A DNA stretch of 64,000 nucleotides from Dryomyza anilis (Eukaryota; Arthropoda; Insecta; Diptera; Dryomyzidae), in assembly GCA_951804985.1 (NCBI GenBank), contig OX638134.1:9321017-9385016 (forward strand), in the 5' to 3' direction. Shown here one piece after another: positions 58,148-64,000 of this stretch. The number at the start of each line of letters is the position of its first letter. The first letter of the stretch is position 1. The translations under genes were made by a program, and so were the position numbers. The notes beneath the pieces were generated by a model. That model was not told the origin of the DNA, did no database searches, and was given only the letters and a program-made list of their open reading frames with translations.

Positions 58148-59535
58148 TGCATTTTGTAAAGTGAATTTTTAGTAAAACTTTCATTTTTTTTTTTTGTGAA
58201 AATTGGTATTTTTAGTGAAAAAATTGAATTTGAATATTTATAAAAAAAAAAATTAGTGAAATATTTAATTTTTAGTGAAAAGTAGAATTTTAGTGAAAAA
58301 TAGAATTTTATTGAAAAATAGAATTTTTAGTGAAAATTTGATTTTACTGAAAATTTGAATTTTTAGAGAAAATTTCAATTTTTAGTGAAAAATTTAATTT
58401 TTAGTGATAATTTGAATTTTTAGTGAAAAATTGAATTTTTGGTGAAAATTTGAATTTTTAGTGAAAAATTGAATTTTTAGTGAAAAATTGAATTTTTAGT
58501 GAAAATTTGAATTTTTAGTGAAAAATTGAATTTTTAGTGAAAATTTGAATTTTAAGCGAAAAATTAAATTTTTAGTGAAAATTTTAATTTTTAGTGAAAA
58601 TTTGAATTTTTAGTGAAAAATTTAATTTTTAGTGAAAATTTAATTTTTAGTGAAAATTTATTTTTTTTAATTTAATTACATTTATTAAATGATTAAATTT
58701 TTAGTGAAAAATTGAATATTTATTAAAAATTTGATTTTTTAGTGAAAATTTTTTAATATTTTTAGTGAAAATTGAATTTTTTGTGAAAAATTGAATTCTA
58801 AGTGAAAAATTGAATTTTTAGTTAAAAATTGAATTTTTAGTGAAAATTTAATTTTTTTAATTTAATTGACTTTTATTGAATAATTAAATTTTTAGTGAAA
58901 AATTGAATTTTTAGTGAACATTTGTATTATTAGTGAAAATTTGTATTATTAGTGAAAATTGAATTTTTAGTGAAAATTTGAATTTTTAGTGAAAATTTGA
59001 ATTTTAGTGAAAAATTGAATTTATAGTGAAAAATTGAATTTTTAGTAAAAATTAAATTTTTAGTGAAAAATTAAATTTTTAGTGAAAATTTGATATATAG
59101 TGAAAATTTTAATCTTTATTGAAAATTTATATTTTTAGTGAAAAATTGAATTTTAAGTGAAAATTGGTATTTTTAGTGAAAATTTTAATCTATAGTGAAA
59201 ATTTGAATTTTTCGTGAACATTTTAATTTCTAGTGAAAATTTGAATTTTTAGGGAAAATTTTAAATTCAATTTTTAGTGAAAAATTTAATTTTAGTGAAA
59301 AATTCAATTGTTTGTGAAAAATTTAATTTTAGTGAAAAATTCAATTGTTTGTAAAAATTTTAATTTTAGTAAAAAATTGAATTTTAGTGAAAATTTGAAT
59401 TTTATTGAAAAATTTAATTTTTAGTGAAATATTGAATTTTTAGTGAAAAATTGAATTTTATTGAAAATTTTGAATTTTTAGTGAAAATTTAAAAAATTTT
59501 TGAATTATTAGTGAAAATTTGAATTTCGGTAAAAA
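58148..59535. repeat. TTTTTAGTGAAAAATTGAA satellite (about 19 bp)
   Basis: Roughly 70 tandem copies. The monomer differs from that at 35270-36540 mainly at one position (AGTGAAAA against AGTTAAAA). Confidence 0.9.
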
Positions 59536-59939
59536 AAAATAATTATAAAAAAATGATTTTATTAATTTACTTCCTTATCTATTTGTCTTTAATTTTCTTG
59601 CACCTAAAATTTTTGAGCTCTTCTACTTTTTTTTTTTTGATATGCGTCAAATCAACTTCTAGGTTCGTTTTATTGATTTTTTTGTTGGCTTTTTTAACTT
59701 TTGTATTTACGCGTTTGCTGGTAATCGTTCAATCAATCAAGCAAGCTATAAATAAACCTCTTTTAAAATGTACAACTCAGTGATGATTCATGCAATTTTT
59801 TTTGATGTCCATACAAAATTATCAATATTTTGAATAAATCATTGTTCTAACAATATGTTAACAAAAGACACGACAAAGAACTTTTTTAATATTTTTTAAA
59901 AATAATGATTACAATGTATAAATCACCTAAAGTAGATAG

Positions 59940-60640
59940 TTTATAAAGTACCATAGTACGGAAAGTACAAAAGTACGGAAAGTACAAAAGTACGGAAAGT
60001 ACAAAAATACTAAAGGTACCAGAGTACGTAAAATACCAAAGCACGACTAGCTAAATATATAAAATAAAGTATAATATTTTGTAAAATACTTAAGTACGTC
60101 AAGTACAAAGTAGAGTAAAATAGTACGTAGAGAATAACAATACTTGAATCACAATACTACGTGAAGTACAATAGTACGTTAAGTACGTAAAATCCAAAAG
60201 CACGTATAGTACAATAGTGCGGGAAGAACGAAAGTACGGAAAATTAAAGAGTAAGTAAAGTACTTATTTAGTACTTAAAGCACAATAAAGAGTAGGGTAC
60301 AATAGAGTAGAAACATTAGTAAATGAAGCAGAATAGTACGTGAATCACAATAGTTTGTGATTCGTCATCATCAGAGGACCATAACAACAATAGTACGTAT
60401 ATCATAATAGTACTTTTAGCACAATAAAGTACAATAGTACTTAAAGTACGTAATGTGAAATAGTACATAAAGTACAAAAGTACATAAAGTGCAATAGTAC
60501 AGAAAGTACAATAGTACATAAAGTACAATAGTTCATAAAGTACAATAGTACGTAAAGTGTACCATAGCACGTAAGGTGCTAAAGTACGTACCATAATATG
60601 GTTCATTAATTATATTTGTACGGAAATAAAACTGGTACGT
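59940..60640. repeat. AGTAC-rich tandem repeat
   Basis: Words AGTACGTAAAGTACAATAGT recur in a loose unit of about 17-20 bp. GTAC and AGTACT-like palindromes give the tract self-complementary character. Confidence 0.8.
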
Positions 60641-61079
60641 TTAAAAATACGCTTTATACATGAATGCAGCAAATTGATTTTTTTGTTGCATTTTTGAAAA
60701 TTGCTACTAATCAGTTTTCGACCGACTCACATTTTTTATTAATTTTATTGTATTTTTACGTGCTCACCTTATCAACAAATTTGAATGCATAAAAGATAAA
60801 TAAAAACATTATCACTGACAGCGTAATTCGACGTCTGAATTAACGACGATGTGCGCACTAAATTATTTCACAATTTCTTCTTTTTTTCTAATTTTTTATT
60901 AATATTTGTAAAAATAAAATATACAAATAGTACATAAAACAGAAAAATAAAAAAAAATTCGACATAAAAAATAAAATAAATAAAAAGATTTAGAACTAAA
61001 AATACAGTTAGCAAAATAATTTGTAAAAAATAAACAAATATTGAAAAATTTACTAACAAAAAATGTACTAAAAAAAATA

Positions 61080-62290
61080 TTTAAAAAGTAGGTACAAAAT
61101 TGTGTTACTTAATATTTAGTATTATAAATAAATACCAAAAATTTAATATTAAATATCAAGTACTAAAAATTTAATTAAAAAAATTCAATACGAAAACTTG
61201 AGTACTAAAACTAGAGCAATAAAATTTAAAATTTAGTACTAAAAAAAGTACTAAAAATTTAGTATTAAAAATTAAGTATAAAAAATTTAGTACTAAAAAT
61301 TTAATAATAAAAAAATAAGTACTAAAAATTGAATAATAAAAAAATAAGTACTAAAAGTTGAGAACTAAAAGTAAAGTACTAAAAATTTAGTACTACAAAT
61401 TTGGTACACAAAATTATGTACTAAAAATACAATACATTTAATCGTGTATTAAAAATCGATAATATAAATTACTAAAAAATTAAATACTAAAAATTGAGAA
61501 CTAAAAATAGAGTACTAAGAATTAAGTGCTATAAATTTAATACGAAAAATTGAGTATTTCAAATTGAGTTCTAAAAATTAGTACTAAAAATTTAGTACTA
61601 AAAATTTAGTACTAAAAATTTAGTACTAAAAATTTAGTACTAAAAATTTAGTACTAAAAATTTAATACTAAAAATTTAGTTCTGAAAGTTTTAATTTAGT
61701 TTAAATTTAGTATTAAATATTTAGTACAAAAAATTGTGTACTAAAAATTGAATTCAATAAATTGTGTATTAAAAATCGAATAATAGAATTGAATACTAAA
61801 AAATTAAGTACTAAAAATTGAGAACTATAAATAGAGTACTAAAAATTTAATACAATAAATTGTGTATTAAAAATCGAATTATAGAATTTAAATAAGTAGT
61901 AAAAATTGAGAACTAAAAATAGAATACTAAAAATTAAGTACTACAAATTTAATACGAAAAATTGAGTACCTAAAACTGAATTCTAAAAATTTAGTGCTAA
62001 AAAATTAGTACTAAAAATTTGACACTAAAAATTTAGTACTAAAAATTGAGTATTAAAAGTTTAGTATTAAAAATTGTATACTAAAAAATTAATACAAACA
62101 ACAACAAAAAATGAGTACTAAAAATGTAATTCCAAAACTTGAGTACTAAAAATTTTATAAAAATTAGTACTCACAAGAAAGTTAAAAAAAAAAATGTGAT
62201 AAAATTTAGTATTTTAAAATTTTTAGTAGTCAAAATTGAGTATTGACATTTACTACTATAACTTTCTTAGTACTAATTTTAATACAAAAT
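61080..62290. repeat. AGTACTAAAAATTT tandem repeat (about 14 bp)
   Basis: Around 60 copies of a 14-bp unit, almost perfect at about 61570-61680 and diverged elsewhere. It ends about 110 bp before the acceptor in front of the Pi3K68D-like coding exon. Confidence 0.88.
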
Positions 62291-62452
62291 TTATTATTAT
62301 TACATTAAATTTTTTAGTACACATTTTTTAATTTTTTTTTTTTAACGCAATCCTTTTTTCTTACTTTTCTCTTACTAATATTTTTGAACATTGGTTTTTT
62401 TTTCAGTTTTTATAAGTATTAACAAAAAGACACACCCACACAAGTCAACAAA

Positions 62453-63853
62453 ATGTCCAACCAGGCAGAGCTCGACTACGAGAAACAATTCCAAGATGAC
62501 CTGGCCAAGGCCACCGCCTTGAGTTTAGAACAAGAAGCACTCGACGAATATAGACGCACCAAAATATATGGCAACACTGCTGCGTCCTACAGCAGCAACA
62601 ATGTCAACATTAGCAACCGCAATTTTAGCAGCAGCAACTCTGCCAGCGGTTACTATGAACGCGCACAATACGCTGCCGCACAGGACAACAACAGCAACAT
62701 CAATAATAGCACGGCCTACTATGCAACGCGTCAACGTCCTGTTGGTTGGCGCAGTGGCTCCACAGAACTTGCAACGCCACCTGTTTTAGCAGCACCACCA
62801 CCGATAACAGCGGCAGCCGCAACTGCCGCACTACGTCGTCACTCGGAGGTTAGCGGCAACAGCAGCCTAACAGCAACTGCAGCGGTGCAACGCTCTAAAA
62901 CGCCGCCACCACCTGAAAATGATTTAATTTCTTTTGCCAGTCCCACCGCCAAAAAGGCAGAACAATCAACGTTTGAGCGTTTAATCGAAGATTTGCAAAA
63001 AATGCAAACGAGTAATATGCCTCTGGCTGCGGTTGCAACAGCGGCACAACCAACGGCAGCGCATAGCTATTATGCGCCATCAGTTGGTGCTGCTTTTGCG
63101 CCGCAATATAATCCACAAGTTGTTGCTGGCGCGGCTGCCACCGCAGGATCTATGCAATTGGTGCCTTTTACGCCAGCGCCGCAACAACAAAAAGTGCCGC
63201 TCACACAACAAGAGCTGCAAAAACTCTATAATATGCCGCATCAGCAGCAGCAGCTACAACATCAAACCGCGTATGCAACGCCGCCGCCACAACATATGGG
63301 CTTTGTCACGCCAACAACTGCCGTCGCAGCTACCGCCGGCTTGCCTTATATACATGCGCCGCATCAAGTCGCTGCCGTCTATCCACAAAGCGCACCTGCT
63401 AATGCGGCGTTTATGCCGCCGCAATATCCAACACATTATGGTTTTCAATATGGTGGCGTTGGCGCCACCTCTACAACCCCAGGCAACAATTATTACTATC
63501 CAACAAACACTGCCGCCGCCGTTTCGTTGGCACCACAAACAGCACCTGCTGCCTTGGAACTTGTGCCGTTGCCCAAGTCACAGTCGGCTTCAGTTGCGGT
63601 TGGACATGCGCCAAATGGTGCTGCCGCCCTAATGAGCGCAACTTCGAGCAGCAATTTGCGGCGCAATACGCCGCCGTCGCGTAAACGTACAGGCGATGAT
63701 CTCATCGATTTGCGGCATGGGGATGAGTGCGTCTTAATTTGATTTAATTTGTGTTCATTTTAATTTTTCTCACTTTTCGTTTTGTTTGCAGTTCACGCGT
63801 CAGTGTTTTGGAGGCCTTTGATCCGCTGCATCAGGACGATGAGGATGATTACG
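62453..63853 (+). CDS. Pi3K68D: N-terminal part of a probable class II PI3-kinase, runs off the window
   Basis: Coding exons 62453-63726 and 63792-63853 join in frame (GA plus T) and continue past a donor at 63854; about 445 aa are visible. The N-terminus has a ubiquitin-interacting-motif-like helix (QFQDDLAKATALSLEQEALDE, residues about 11-31). A long Ala/Gln/Pro-rich linker follows, with ENDLISFASPT, LTQQELQKLYNMP and KRTGDDLIDLR, then SRVSVLEAFDPL in the second exon. This layout, a disordered N-terminus before Ras-binding, C2 and kinase domains, fits the fly class II PI3K, which makes 3-phosphoinositides on endosomal and cortical membranes. No catalytic domain is inside the window, so the name rests on N-terminal resemblance alone. 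The start codon is in good context (CAAAATGTCC). Confidence 0.55.
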
Positions 63854-64000
63854 GTGAGCAGGAAAATAAAAAAAATAATTTAATATAGTTTATGCTAGAT
63901 ATGGTTATTACTACTGGTGTTTGTTAATGTCCTAGATGTGTTTTTATTTTGAAATTTTTATTTTTGAACAATTTGTGTGGTATTTTTTCAAGTCATCATT
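63854..64000 (+). other. Start of the next intron of the Pi3K68D-like gene
   Basis: Follows the donor GTGAGC at 63854. No further exon is visible before the window ends. Confidence 0.6.

Overview
This is a very AT-rich nuclear window from a higher fly (Diptera: Brachycera). An acalyptrate such as a tephritid fits the protein sequences and the homopolymer-rich style, but the species cannot be fixed from the sequence. Genes have canonical GT-AG introns, long A/T-rich introns full of simple satellites, and many short mobile-element relics. All exon models below were built by hand, and the reading frame was carried across every junction. || Layout. 466-5162 (-) is the proteasome ubiquitin receptor Rpn10 (7 exons, 417 aa). 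It is divergent from 5691-8549 (+), a thioredoxin-domain protein of the NME8/TXNDC3 type (7 exons, 693 aa). Convergent with that is a 20-kb gene at 9076-29399 (-), the TFIIIC110/GTF3C2 homologue, which carries a giant N-terminal extension (12 exons, about 4214 aa) with ten intact AT-hooks, a Q-rich tract and about five zinc fingers in front of the conserved WD-type C-terminus. Its 4.4-kb first intron holds tRNA-like sequences, a long fold-back and LINE-tail debris. In the divergent promoter region between this gene and Sf3a2 (33835-34638, +) sits a recently inserted 3031-bp Copia-type LTR element (30033-33063, -). Sap130 (35112-50839, -; 9 exons, 1488 aa) is convergent with Sf3a2 and contains a TA-flanked 1.09-kb MITE and several satellites. 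The right end holds the N-terminal coding exons of a probable class II PI3-kinase, Pi3K68D (62453-63853, +, continuing beyond the window), preceded by a probable 5' untranslated exon near 53.4-53.7 kb and an 8.7-kb satellite-packed intron. || Most striking. The LTR element has identical 171-bp LTRs, a perfect 5-bp target duplication, a Copia-type primer site and a polypurine tract. After gag, protease and the pre-integrase motif, its ORF runs directly into a DnaJ (DNAJA/Droj2-type) cysteine-rich and C-terminal domain segment instead of integrase and reverse transcriptase. It looks like a young non-autonomous retrotransposon carrying captured host coding sequence. || The genes are housekeeping or nuclear regulators (proteasome, Pol III transcription, splicing, Sin3 corepressor) plus one probable ciliary/testis protein and one lipid kinase. 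They look like ordinary neighbours, not a pathway cluster.
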